Positions 43,475 through 55,734 of a stretch of DNA of 64,000 nt are shown here, in pieces (within the stretch, counting starts at the first letter, position 1; each line of letters begins with the position of its first letter). The notes under the pieces were generated by a model, which saw nothing but the letters and a program-made list of their open reading frames with translations, did not search any database and was not told the origin of the DNA. A program made the position numbers and the translations under genes. This DNA comes from Pelobates cultripes (taxonomy: Eukaryota > Chordata > Amphibia > Anura > Pelobatidae): contig OW240920.1 of the NCBI GenBank assembly GCA_933207985.1, positions 125,837,184 through 125,901,183 on the forward strand, read 5' to 3'.

Positions 43475-43848
43475 TCTGACTCCCTCTGCTTCCTCCCGCA
43501 CGGTCTGTGTGTTAGCTGGGAGGAGTGACGTGCAGTCACTTCCTACCAGCAGTGACAGGGGGCCCGGTCGCGCTGTTAAAGTGCTAAAGTGTTAAAGTGC
43601 CCAGCGCTGACTGGGCCCCCTGACAATCCACATCCATCGGGTGGTCCTGACAGCAGGGGCCACCCGATGCTGTCAGGACCACCTGATGGATGTGGATTGT
43701 CAGGGGGCCCAGTCAGCGCTGGGCACTTTAACACTTTAGCACTTTAAAAGCGTGACCGGGCCCTCTGTCACTGCTGGTAGGAAGTGACTGCACGTCACTC
43801 CTCCCAGCTAACACATAGACCATGCGGGAGGAAGCAGAGGGAGTCAGA
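43475..43848. repeat. near-perfect long palindrome
   Basis: Arms of 181 bp (43475-43655 and 43668-43848) with a 12-bp spacer. By eye about 7 mismatches between arms. Includes AGTGACGTGCAGTCACTTCC and CCCAGCGCTGACTGGG on both arms. An RNA from either strand would fold into a very stable hairpin. Confidence 0.9.
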
Positions 43849-45423
43849 AGATGATGGCGGCAGATACCCGGTCACAGGGGTCCACAGGGCGGCCGGGCCC
43901 CCTGGAGTGGTGGGCCCGGTCGCATCTGCGACCTCTGCGACGCGGTATGTACGCCGCTGGGTCCTACAGACATTGCAGGACAGATGGTCCGTGTCTCCAT
44001 TGCATGACTGCATCAGCATTGATGATCTCAGCCAGTGAAAGCAGCAAGACCAGCATGCCGGGGGAATAAAGTAAGTAAAACTTTTTTTTCCCAATAATTC
44101 TAGGGGAGCTGAATTTACATAGAAAGTATAGCACTCTAGTGCTAGCAACACGTGTTTGTATTCCTAATGCTTTAATGTTCCTTTAAGTTAAAGTTCAGAG
44201 AAATGAACTTACTGTTTTGAATAAAGAAGAGAGATCTTTATAGATAATACAAGAAGCTGAGTAGAGAAAAAAAACTAAAGTTTACATATCATTTTTTGAA
44301 TTAATGTTTCTCTAGATAATAAAACATGTTTAACATGTAACTCCTCTATGGAAATTTACTGGACCTCAATGGAAGAAAGCAACATGTGTTTGGGATACAA
44401 ATACTGAGATCTTAACTTGGGTTTCTTTAGTTTTCTTCAGTGAGATTATCCAGAGACCAGAAACGTACTTCCAAAACAGCCTCAGCCACATTAACCTGGA
44501 CATGTTGTCCATCTCTTTAATGATCCAATCATGCCATTTGTCGTGACTTGGCCAAAGGGTGACTTTCTTACACTGAGTGAGGCTACCAGATTCCCCCACC
44601 AATGTCCACTGAAATGATTGTCAGTATATGTTTAGCATTAAAAGAAGACCACAATTTTAGAAGTTAGTTCCATAAAAACTTGCCTCCTGCCTCCATAAGA
44701 TGACATAGAAACTTGCTCATTTAAAAAAAAATGTATACACTAAATTACCGGTCTTATTATTTTTTCCTTAAAGCCATAAGTAACTTGTTACATTTTTGAT
44801 CGTCCCTTTAAAGTTTCACAAACTTCTTTTCAGCAATATTGTGTTATCCGGAACTTGCAGGTTTAACATAAAGTAATGATAAATCTGATGATGGTAAAAG
44901 AGCTGTTGAAAAGTATTGGAAATTTGGAACTGTGATCACTTCAATGTTACTAAAGGTCCATTGGTTTTCATTAATATAATGCTAATATTGGAAACGAGAT
45001 TGCTATTTTCCTAAAAGTGAGGTGACTATAAACATGGCAAAAAATGAAAAGGTATAACTGACATAAATTCCATGTAATCACAAACATTTTCCACCTATGT
45101 GAAAAAAATAACAAATGTGTTAATGAAATATAAAATAATTAACTTTTACAACAGTAGAGAATGGATAAAGTCCAAGTTTGAGTCATCATGCTATATATGT
45201 AAGCAAATCTCCTGGAGATAAAAACTGATTTTGGGGTAAAAGAAACAATCTAGCAAAACATGAAATATTATACAACAAATATAAATGACGCAAAGATCAC
45301 ACGTGTTTTTCAGCTATCTTAAAAAATAGCAAAGAAGATAGGGATACAATTTGCCATTAAATATGGTATTCACAGACATTCTAAAACATAAAAATAAAAA
45401 ACTGTATGGTACAGATCATCTCA

Positions 45424-45597
45424 AAGGAGTAGTCACCAGTGCCGAGGGAGCCCGGCGCTGGATTAAAGTAAATAACTGAAGGGGTTTTAACCTCTTCAGC
45501 CCAGCGGGAGGGGGGCCCTGAGGGTGGTGGGAGACCTAAGGGTTATATAGTGTCAGGAAAACGAGTTTGTTTTCCTGACACTAAAGTGATCCTTTAA
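45424..45597. repeat. T2-like MITE, 5'-truncated (unit 2)
   Basis: Contains GTGCCGAGGGAGCC, the GGGGTTTTAACC..CTTCAGCCCAGCGGG segment and ends GTTTTCCTGACACTAAAGTG ATCCTTTAA, matching the 3' half of the 46414 MITE. Confidence 0.6.
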
Positions 45598-46413
45598 TGT
45601 TCTCTTGAAGAACTAAAATATAGCTAACAATATTATGTTGTGCTACTCCCAATATAGCACCTACTCCGTTACTAGTAGTCAACATAAAACAGATTACAGG
45701 ACACTGTAGCCACCAGAATCACTACAGTTTAGTGTAGTTTTTCTGGGGTAAAGAGCCTGACTCTACAGGCTGAGCACCGTATGCAGGCTGAGTACAATGC
45801 TGCCTAACACCAACTTTAGTGGCTGCCACTCAGACAGCCACTGGAAGGACTTCCTGGATGAGGTCCTACATAGATTGCAGGACAGTTGCTCAGTTCTCCA
45901 AGCGACACTTGGATTGGCTGATAGCATCAGTATTATTATCTCAGCTAGCTGAAGCAGGGTGAAAGCAGCAAAACCAGCGTGCCAGGAGAATAAAGATAGT
46001 TAAAACTTTTCTTGTTATAATTCTAGTGGGAATGAATAGTATAGCACTTTACGTTAAACTTGAAATGCAACTAAGTCAAGAGAAATTAACTTATTATTTT
46101 GAATCAAGAATAAAGAACTTTATAGAAAATACAACAAGTAGAGTAGAGACAAAACACAAGATTATATATTATTCTGTGATTAATGTTTCTCGAGACGATA
46201 CATTTGTTTATCACGCAACCCTTCTATGGAAATTTACTGGACCTTAATGGAATAAAGCAACATGTGTTTGAGATGCAGATACTAAGATCTTAAGATAAGG
46301 TTTTTATTGTTTTCTTTGTTGAGATTATACTGAAACATATATCCAAAACAGCCTCGGCCACATTAACCTGGACATGTTTGTAGACTAGGAAGTCTTTAGA
46401 CATGTCCATCTCT

Positions 46414-46849
46414 TTAAAGGACCACTATAGGCACCCAGACCACTTCAGCTCAATGAAGTAGTCTGGGTGCCAGGTCCCTCTAGTTTTAACCCTGCAGCTG
46501 AAAACATACCAGTTTCAGAGAAACTGCTATGTTTCACTGAGAGTTAATCCAGCCTTTAGTGGCTGTCTCACTGACAGCTGCTAGAGGCGCTTCCGCGATT
46601 CTCACTGTGAAAATCACAGTGAGAAGACGCTGGACGTCCATATGAAAGCATTGAGTAATGCTTTACTATGGGCGGTTTTAATGCCGCGCATGCGCAATCC
46701 TCACTGACGTCAGCAGGAGGATGGGAGGGAGACAGTGCCGAGGGAGCCAGCGCTGGAGAAAGGAAAGTGGCTGAAGGGGTTTTAACCCCTTTAGCCCAGC
46801 GGGAGGGGGGCCCTGAGTTTGTTTTTCTGGCACTATAGTGCTCCTTTAA
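46414..46849. mobile_element. T2/Kolobok-like MITE, complete (unit 2)
   Basis: TTAA at 46414-46417 and 46846-46849; ends AGGACCACTATAGGCACCC and AGGAGCACTATAGTGCCAG. The empty site is in unit 1 (CATCTCTTTAATGATCC, TTAA 44517-44520). Confidence 0.85.
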
Positions 46850-47692
46850 TTATTCAATCGTGCCATTTGTCGTGACTTGCCCATAGTGTGACTTTCCTTC
46901 AACGGAAGCTACACTGAGTAAAGCTACCAGATCGGCTATGATTAGCCCACCAATGTCCAACGAAATAAATGTCAGCATACGTTTAGCATTGAAAATATTA
47001 AAAAGCCACAGAGTTAGAGTTGATATTACAATGTGGTATTACCAGACATTTTGGAACTAGATACATGCACAAAAACCTTTATATATCAGGACATCTCAAA
47101 TGGATATAAATTTATGAAAACCTCATATATCTCTTTTCGTAATTGTTCTTCTTGAAGAACTGAAATATAGCTAACAATATTATGTTGTGTTACTCCCAGT
47201 GTAGTAACTAGAGGAGATGATGATTGCCCCACATGTGCACTAGCTTTCCCAAGCTTCCTTTTGGGGAAGCATTGGATTGGCTGACAGTATTGATAATCTC
47301 AGCCAGCAGAAGCTGGGTGAAGGCAGCGTGTTGGGGGAATAAAGATAAGTAAACCTTTTTTTAATTAATTCTAGGGGGGTCTGAAACTACATACGTAGTA
47401 TAGCACTCTTGTGTTTGCAATACATGTTTGTATTCCTAACGCAAATGTGTTCCTTTAAGTTAAAGTTGAGATGTAACTAAGTCAAGAGAAATTAACTCAT
47501 TGTTTTAAATCAAGAGTTAAAAATGTTATAGAAAATATAACAAGCAGAGTAGAGAAAAAAAATTACAAATACTGTTTTGGTTAATGTTTCTCTAGATGAT
47601 AAAAAACTGTTTATCATATAACCCTTCTATAGAAATTTACTGTACCCCAATGGAAGAAAGCAACACGTGTTTGAGATACAGATACTGAGATC

Positions 47693-48254
47693 TTAAAGGA
47701 ACACTATAGGGTCAGGAACACAAACATGTATTCCTGACCTTATAGCATTAAAATCATCATCTAGCCCACCTGGCCCCATCATGCCTCCCTAAATACAGTA
47801 AAATCTTAATTGTATTCAAGTCTGGAGCTGCTGCCTCTGCCTCTGAACTACATCTGACCTCTGATATCATCAGAAGTGGTGGTCTGAGCCAATCACAATT
47901 CTTCCCCATCCGTCAAGGAGGCAGATTTAGTGCAGAGCAAGCACGAATCAAACACAGCCCTGGCCAATCAGCATCTCCTCATAGAGATACATTGAATCAA
48001 TGATCTCTATGAGGAAAGTTCAGTGTCTGCATGCAGAGGGTGGAGACACTAAATGTTGTGATGCATACTAGGCAGGACTGCCCAGTGAAACTGCTCTAGC
48101 AGTGGCCAGTGAAGTTATCACTAGGCTGTAATGTAAACACTGCATTTTTCCTGAAAAGACAGCGTTTACTGCAAAAGGCCTGAAGAAAATGATTCTACTC
48201 ACCAGAACAAATGCAATAAGCTGTAGTTGTTCTGGTGACTATAGTATCCATTTC
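47693..48254. mobile_element. T2/Kolobok-like MITE (unit 3)
   Basis: TTAA at 47693-47696, right end decayed (ATAGTATCCATTTCA). Starts AGGAACACTATAGGGTCAGG. Same subfamily as 12818-13295. Empty sites in unit 1 (44412-44415) and unit 2 (46290-46293). Confidence 0.8.
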
Positions 48255-48323
48255 AGATATATTTTTTTTTTTAGTTTTGCTGAGATTATCGAGCAACATA
48301 CATCCAAAACAGCTTCGGCTAAA

Positions 48324-48532
48324 TTAAAGAAACACTCCAGGCACCATAACAACTCAATATAAATGTTTTTATGGTGGCAGGAGGCCACCTGATGTGCTCT
48401 TACCTCAAGGTGTCAAACAAACAGTTTAAACCCTTGAGGTACGAATGTGCCTTTGGGCCTCCTAGCACCATAAGGCATCATAAACAACTTAATTTAGATG
48501 ACATTGTTATGGTGCCTAAACTGTCCCTTTAA
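48324..48532. mobile_element. T2-like short MITE (unit 3)
   Basis: TTAA at 48324-48327 and 48529-48532; ends AGAAACACTCCAGGCACC and AGGGACAGTTTAGGCACC. Empty sites at 44491-44494 and 46363-46366 (CACATTAACCTGG). Confidence 0.8.
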
Positions 48533-49187
48533 TCTGAACTTGTTTGCACACTAGGAACTAGGAAATAGACACGTCCAATTCTTTAATATACTAAATATGC
48601 CATTTGTCGTGACTTGGCCGCAGTTTGTCTTTCCTTGAACGGAAGTTGCACTGAGTGAGGCAAGCAGATCAACTGTGATTAGTCCAGCAATGTCCACTGA
48701 AATTAATGTCAGCATATGTTTGGCATTGAACACATTTTCAAAAAACACAGTTTTTAAAGTTATTTCTCTTAAAACTTGCCTTCTGCTCTAAAACCTGACC
48801 GAGCCACCTGCTCATTTTTAAAAATGTTATAAAATAAATCAAACTTTTTTTTTGCACAAACTTTGGCAACAGTTGATAAATGTGTGTTTTAACAGTTATA
48901 ATGATGTAAAACATGGTAGAAGTTTCATCACATTTTACTGCCTATCATTCATTAACGGAAATATTAAAGAACTCTGATTGGTTGCTTCCCAGCAGGTATT
49001 TCTATAGGAAGTGACTGTCGATGATCTCAGCTTATGTCCAAACCTGCGATAATAAACTAAATAAAAGATAATATTCATCGTAGTATCAAATATTTTAAAG
49101 GTTACTCGCAGGCTTACTCCCTGAAGTCAGAGTTTGTTTGATGGAAATTCGATTTCAAAGCGTATTTAAAATTTAAGGGGAAAGAGA

Positions 49188-49662
49188 GGGTTCAGAGAAG
49201 GGCTACTAAACTGGTTCATGGATTGCGGGATAAAACTTACCAGGAAAGGTTAAAGGATCTTAACATGTATAGCTTGGAGGAAAGACGAGACAGGGGGGAT
49301 ATGATAGAAACATTTAAATACATAAAGGGAATCAACACAGTAAAGGAGGAGACTATATTTAAAAGAAGAAAAACTACCACAACAAGAGGACATAGTCTTA
49401 AATTAGAGGGACAAAGGTTTAAAAATAATATCAGGAAGTATTACTTTACTGAGAGGGTAGTGGATGCATGGAATAGCCTTCCAGCTGAAGTGGTAGAGGT
49501 TAACACAGTAAAGGAGTTTAAGCATGCGTGGGATAGGCATAAGGCTATCCTAACTATAAGATAAGGCCAGGGACTAATGAAAGTATTTAGAAAATTGGGC
49601 AGACTAGATGGGCCAAATGGTTCTTATCTGCCGTCACATTCTATGTTTCTATGTTTCTATGT
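49188..49662 (+). pseudogene. CR1-like LINE 3' end with C-terminal coding part
   Basis: The frame from about 49188 to the stop at 49562-49564 encodes RVQRRATKL then the LINE C-terminus with LNMYSLEERRDRGDMIETF, RFKNNIRKYYFTERVVDAWN and SLPAEVVEVNTVKEFKHAW. These are typical of the region after the RT domain in CR1-type LINEs, ending near the natural stop. It is followed by the 3' tail GGGCAGACTAGATGGGCC and ATTCTATGTTTCTATG repeats to 49662. 5'-truncated within the coding region, no polymerase motifs retained. This copy is the more complete reference for the deleted fragment at 150-505. Confidence 0.85.
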
Positions 49663-50040
49663 AAAATAGTGAAAAGCATAACTGACTTGGAGAATACATC
49701 GGGGAAGTTTGGCCTTAAATTTTAAATTCCTAACAATTCTCGCGTCAGTAAATAATGCTGCAAGTGTCAACAAAATATAGAGATGGTATTAATCTGATCC
49801 TAAAAGTTTATAGAATAAAACAGGATTTACAATGTTATATAAAAAGTATAAATAAAGTGGATCATGTAAATTAAATAAATTAAAATCTAAAACCAGAGCC
49901 AGTGTGTTTCCACCCCAAATTTTAAGATTCTACCAATATGTCTTTTTTGGGTTCTTGGAATGTTGTGGTCATTGAGCATTTAGTGATATATACATCTAAC
50001 CAAGCTGTTTCCCATCTTCGGCAATAACCAACAGGAAGCA

Positions 50041-50285
50041 GTATTTAACCACTTCCTGACGACAGGGGGTGCTATGTCGTCCTACAAAAGGAGAGATTTA
50101 ACGCTGTTAGGGAGGAATGGCAGTCCCTAACAACTGAGCCCTCACTCGAGTCAACCGAGGCTGACCCCCTGCCGCCAATTCCGCTGATCCGAGTCATGTG
50201 ATCGTGATGACAACGCAATCACATGACTCGGATAAGCGGGATTGGCAGATTACCTGCAGGGGGACTGCCTGGGTTGTTAGGTAGA
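50041..50285. repeat. imperfect foldback (old MITE)
   Basis: Starts TTTAACCACTTCCTGACG. The central hairpin pairs CAATTCCGCTGATCCGAGTC with GACTCGGATAAGCGGGATTG; arms continue CATGTGATCGTG / CGCAATCACATG. Confidence 0.6.
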
Positions 50286-52429
50286 TGCCCCGACATATAA
50301 TTAACAAAACCACTTAATTTTTATCATAAATAATAAATACATGTCAAATTGAATTCTAAGTGTATTTTTATATTAATATTTATGCACTTATACCAAGTAC
50401 ACAAGCAAAGAAAAAGACCTAACCAGACACTTGGTCTGGATGATTACAAGGATAAAGCTAAAAACATATTAATTATTTTTTTTTAAGAGACAGGTATATC
50501 TAAAAAGCACCCCAAATGAACACAAAGCAAAAAGAATGTCTGTACCTAAAGTGGCGCACATAGTATACATGTAAAAGGTAAATGAATGATTATCCAAAGG
50601 GCAGGATAGTGGTTTGTTTAGGTAATCATTATATTTATTTATAATTTACATATATAGTAATTATATGTAATATTTAAATATATTTGTCTTTTTTTTTTTT
50701 TTAGTATATTTTGGGACCTGCCTGACAAACCAGGCAGAAACACCAGAGAATTTAATTTTCAAGTCTTATATTTTGACCTTGTACCTTTACAAAACCCTAT
50801 AAAACCTCTACAGGAGGGGTGAGGGGCAGGGGGAGGGGCAGAGGGAGGGGCTGTTGTACTCGTGAGACACTCACAGACAAAGGTGAGTGTCTTATAGCAC
50901 TAAGATGGATAATAACAATAATATCATCAATAAAAGTGTAGATTTCTGTGTGGAAAATGCCAAAAACAAATGACAATAACGTTGGCTAGGGTTTGTGACA
51001 AAGAGGCGGCTAAAAAAGATTGGATGGGGGGCCTAACCATCATGGCTGACAGACGTGTTTTGTGTGGGCTTCACACACAATTCCTATAATCTACAAGATT
51101 GAGACGAAGTCACATTCCCACTTACCCAAGCGATTACTGACTTGATCCTGACTTCTTGGGAGCACTTTGGAGTGATCTTGGCGTCCCATTATCTAGCCTG
51201 CAGCCTGCAATGGCTACTGCGACCTACTCACCTGGCTTAACTTACAGAGGGGAGAAACAGCCAATCTTTCAGCCTGGGACCTGTGGGGGATATCCCTGTC
51301 CCCACCGGGGAAACTACTACTGAGCACTACTGTGACTGCCTGCCCAACCACAGCAAGCCCTCGTGGCACAGTCAAAATGGCCAACACATCGACGGAGTTA
51401 CTCGTGAGCAACTGGGAGGCCAAGTATCTTGTCACCTTTGATGATATCTGCACGACTTTCTGGAAGTCGACTCCCGCATGAAGCTGACACACATAAATCC
51501 ATCTCCTGCCATGCAGCTCCCCGTTGCCAACACCCTCGCCTCTGGACTGGAGACCAGTATTGCTCAAAGCCCCCACCCACCAGCACCTCTTGCTATGCAT
51601 GTGGCCAACCCTGTTGTCCCGGCCGCTCGCACTTTTTATGAGTTGGGTGCCCATCTGGAGATTTCCCTCCACAGTTATCCATGCACCCAGGGGGACAATC
51701 GGTTCCTGCAGAACCCATGGGCCCACAATCCTGATGAGGGGAACGATGGGCATTAGTCAAGGGCTCCCATTAAGGCCTTGGGCTATAGTCTTGTGGTAAT
51801 ATGGCAACACGAAGCTACATGCAGCCGGCTGCAGGCTGTACCATCCAGTCTACATTACTTGAAGCATGGAGGGGTGGACGACAGTCTATACTGCGACCAA
51901 GTTTGGTGATACAACCCGGCATTGGAACTACCTTTCTAAGCCGACCAGCATGTGGTGTCAGATAATTTCTAATTATTGCTTATTTTTCTGCTTGTGTCAT
52001 GTTTCACTTGTGTCCCTTGGTTTCCAGAGGTATCTTACTACTTATTACTTTATTTTATGTCTAATGTGTTATACTCTACGACATGGCAATACTGCACGTA
52101 TCCGCTGTACTACTGAGCTCTGTGCCTACTTTATTACTCACACTGCTGCACTGGTTACTCTTACAAAGTCGCTTATCTCTGTGTTTAGTGTGCCATGCAG
52201 GTCCCATACACATTGTCCAGACCTTAAAAAATGAGGCCATCCAGTCTATTGTGGGACATGCCACAGATCACACCATTACATAGCCTTGTTCATGTTATGT
52301 GCCGATACTTGATTAGGATAGGTATGTATGTATATTATCGCTCCTGATGTTTATCTACTCCTTGCTTTGAGGTGGTGTTGTCACCACAATAGTGTTTTGT
52401 TTTTATGACTCAACCCACAATAAAAACAC
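50286..52429. other. unassigned sequence with GC-richer block
   Basis: 50990-51860 is GC-richer and has overlapping frames on both strands (minus 51214-51753, 179 codons; plus 51478-51756), none with a recognisable domain. It may be an untranslated or ORF1 part of a LINE. I cannot tell. Confidence 0.35.
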
Positions 52430-52690
52430 AGATTGACAAAGAAATACTGGACATACCCCATTTTGAATACCCTGGGTTGTCTACTTTTGCAAACGGTATG
52501 CCATGATTGGTGTGATTTTTTTAAGTCTTGGGCTGACATTTGGTCTCAAAGGCAACATAGGCCCAGCAAACCAATCTGGAAAATTTCAATTAGTAACAAA
52601 TGAAATGGCAAGCTCTTTATGTGACCCTGTAAATAACCAAAACACCATAAAACCTGTATGTGGGGGGCATTGTTGTACTTGCGGGACATC
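52430..52690 (-). repeat. dispersed repeat R, inverted copy
   Basis: The minus strand reads AGTAGACAACCCAGGGTATT and GGGCCTATGTTGCCTTTGAG, in common with the + strand copies at 55735-56090 and 56140-56370. Unknown family. Confidence 0.55.
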
Positions 52691-53785
52691 ACAGCATACA
52701 AATAGGTCTGTTTTATCGCAGTAAAGGCTAAAGCATTATTACATTCAGAGGTAAATGCCATGCAGCACTGGAAAAATAACATTTCTTAATTTCTTAAATT
52801 TTTTTAATATTGTATTCATATTAAATTGAGTTCCATATACAAATATTTGATGTGAAATGAAAGCCCTGTGTCTTCATAAGAAAATTATATATAATAAGTG
52901 TATAATATAAAAGAGGTAAATTATAGTTAAACAAATATATAGCCCAAATTTTAGGTTTTGTTTTGGTTCAATTGCCTCCTTCCTTAAGGGGGTTAAACCA
53001 AATTGAATGTTATATCTTTTCTCTATACCATAAGAAATTAAAAATTAACCCCTGTCCTGCCACACACACAATTGGACTCTGCTGTTCATATCTTTCCAGA
53101 TATAGAGTGCTAGACCTGCAACCTCTTTGAGTTTTTTAATTTGCAGAGAAAAATCCATTTTACGGTTACTTTTCAGACATTTTTTATTTTAAAAGATAAA
53201 AAAACTCTTTGCAGAAGGAAAGTTTCCATACATTAATCTTACATCCACTTCCTCGCTGGCTAAGTAAAACCGTATAACTTATAACGTCATTCACACAATG
53301 GGGGAGATATGTCAAAGTGTTCTTTTTCTAAAAAGTGATTTAAGGTACTAAAATTTGGTGCAATCACAATGGAAACCGGTAGGAAACCAGCAGGCACATT
53401 TACTCAGTGATTCATCCCCTCTTAGTCCCCCCCCCCCCACACTTTTAAGAATAGAATACTTTATTAAATCTCCCCGTATCTGCTTTAAACGTGTATAAAT
53501 TACTTGTGAATAGCTTATCCATTAGTATGACCTTAACAAAAAACTACACTCACAGATAATAAATCAGAGAGATGACGTTCTGTTAACAACCTCCACAAAC
53601 AATATGACTAAGTAATAACGTAAGAGATTTGTAAGAGACAGAAAGCAATCTCTTTAGGACAAATGACAAATCAGGGATGTCTACAAAGGACTTGCCTAAT
53701 TCTGGTCCAGGATGATGTCTCCCTTTGTCTCGTTTTCTCTGAGGCTCATTTACTAAACAGTAAATTGAAAAATAAATTGCAATAA
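52691..53785. other. unassigned AT-rich sequence
   Basis: No feature recognised. Confidence 0.35.
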
Positions 53786-53932
53786 ACATAGAAACATAGA
53801 ACCATAGAATGTGAGAACAGATAAGAACCATTCGGCCCATCTAGTCTGCCCAATTTCATTAGTCCCTAGCCTTATCTTATAGTTAGGATAGCCTTATGCC
53901 TATCCCACGCATGCTTAAACTCCTTTACTGTA
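53786..53932 (-). mobile_element. CR1-like LINE 3' end (minus strand)
   Basis: Complement of the 49470-49662 segment: ACATAGAAACATAGAACC, CGGCCCATCTAGTCTGCCC, then the complement of the C-terminal coding end (CCACGCATGCTTAAACTCC). Confidence 0.8.
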
Positions 53933-54540
53933 TCCAAGATGGGCTTATAGCAGAGTTATAGAATTTGTCCAATTCAATATTTTTGCCTAAATTTTTTTAA
54001 TTGACTTTAAATCACCTTTTAGTGAATAAACACATCTGTCTCTATTTCTCCTCTGTTTTTCTCCACTCTCTCCGAGATAGATAAATAGATAAATGTGATA
54101 AATGCATTTGTGTGGGAGCATGTGAGGAGAGAGATGTGTACATGTTTTGTGTTGTTCTAATGGAAGCTTTATGAAAAAACATTCATGAGATAACTAATCT
54201 AACTAATAAATACATCGGTTTAAGAGGTCCATGAGCAGCAGATACAAAGTGACAACAACTATAATAAAGTGCGTTAGCAGCGGGTAACAAATAACAAACT
54301 TGTCGTCGCTAGTTTCTTTTTTATACATGCACCAATGTGATCTAATGCCACTCTAATTACCTTTAAACCCTCATCTCAAACCATCCTGACCCCTTCCCTT
54401 TTATTATTAAATATATGCAGTAACATTTAACCCCTTAAGGATGGAGGCAAAGCATCAACCATCATTCATATTAAATGCACCCACACTTATTACACATCAT
54501 AATGGAAACCTGTGGGTCCCTGTGTGACTATCTGCCTGTA

Positions 54541-55697
54541 CAGGGCTGTCTTTAGAGAGGGGCAAACAAAGCAGCTGCCCCAGGCCCAGTAAATTCTGGG
54601 GGGCCCGAAGAAACTGCCTTGTGGGTCCCGCTGCCCTCAACCATTTCTTGTTCCCTATTCCTTAGGCCTGCCGGTGCAGCCGGGGACCCGCACACTTAGG
54701 AGGCCCACCGGGTGGTCCATGCACTAAGGACCATTCCAACACACAAATACTGCTCACTGCTAAGTACAAACCTGCAAGCATGGGTAAACGGTAGAGCCCA
54801 GCTGTCAAGGCATTGTTGGAGTTAAACGACAGATGAAGATCTATCTGCCCTTTATCTATGTGTGTGCGTGTGTGTGTGTGTGTGTGAGAGAGACTCTCTT
54901 CATGTAACTGGGTGTGTGGAATTGTCTGCCTGTAACTCTGTGTGTGTGTGACTGTGTATGTGACTATCTGCCTGTGACTGTGTGTTTGACTGCCTATAAC
55001 TGTGTGTGTATGTGTTTGTGGGTGTGTGTGACTGTCTGCGACTGTCTGCCTGTGTGTGTGCGCCTATGACTGCTGTGGGTGTGACTGTCTGCCTATGATT
55101 ATGAATGTTTATGCTTGTGTGTGTGTGTATGTGTGTGACTGTCTACCTCTGACTGTCTACCTCTGACTGTACAAGGCTGTCTACCTGTAACTGTGTGTGA
55201 CTGTGCGCCTGTGACTGTGTGTGGCTACCTGTAACTGTGCGTGTAACTGTGTGTGAGTGACTATGTGCCTAGGACTGTGTGCATGTGGCTGTATTTGACA
55301 GTATATGTGGATAACTGTGTGCATCTGACCCCTGGGGCTGTGTGTATGTGACACTGCAAAATTCACATCTATATTCACACATGGGTCTACATGCATTTTG
55401 TTTTTAATCTGAATTAAATACCCATCACAGATATCACACACAGTCAATACACCCATAACAAATATCACACACGGAGGCGCAGACCAGAATCCCAGCACAT
55501 TGAACCACCAAAGTTAAGCATGTCCCCTCCCTAACAGCAGGTAAGAGGTAATTAATATTTGTATTTTGGTTTGTTAATAATTCTGAATTTAATAATGTCC
55601 CTATTTAAATACTATACATGGATGAGCAGATGTTACCAGGGAGGGGTGCTGTGAACATTTTTGGTACAGGGCATCTAAAGGATTAAGACAAGCCCTG
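54541..55697. mobile_element. hAT-like element with TG-rich array
   Basis: Starts CAGGGCTGTCTTTAGAGAG; the right end read inward is CAGGGCTTGTCTTAATCC. The interior has a TG-rich array (54855-55330) and a C-terminal GC-richer block. Flanking 8-mers do not match, so boundaries or preservation are uncertain. Confidence 0.5.
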
Positions 55698-55734
55698 CAT
55701 ACTACCTCACAAATATAAGAGTATCCCCACGTCT

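Larger units (their letters stand above)
42734..43959. mobile_element. hAT-like non-autonomous element with long palindrome
   Basis: Ends CAGTGGCGTACACACAAAC and, inward from the right, CAGCGGCGTACATACCG. Flanked by GGTCCTAC at 42726-42733 and 43960-43967, a perfect 8-bp duplication. The uninterrupted target is present in unit 2 (GGTCCTAC once, 45862-45869). The interior is a CA/GACA array (42800-43370) and a 374-bp palindrome (43475-43848). No transposase. Same family by its ends as 39500-40106 and 57562. Confidence 0.9.
42170..48800. repeat. degenerate tandem triplication (three units)
   Basis: Three landmark strings recur in order: TTCTTGAAGAACTAAAATA..GCTAACAATATTATG at 42455, 45602 and 47149; TTAATGTTTCTC..GA at 44301, 46180 and 47581; GCCATTTGTCGTGACTTG at 44533, 46862 and 48599. 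Unit 1 is about 42170-44990, unit 2 about 45190-47000, unit 3 about 47030-48800. Size differences come from later insertions (42734-43959 in unit 1; 45424-45597 and 46414-46849 in unit 2; 47693-48254 and 48324-48532 in unit 3) and a deletion in unit 3. No coding sequence is recognised in any unit. Each unit contains an old T2-like segment (ACAGGACACTNTNGNCACCA). Confidence 0.85.

Noticed and set aside
51214..51753. 179-codon minus-strand frame as a host gene
   Set aside because: No recognisable domain, overlapping frames on the other strand, no splice context; left as unassigned.
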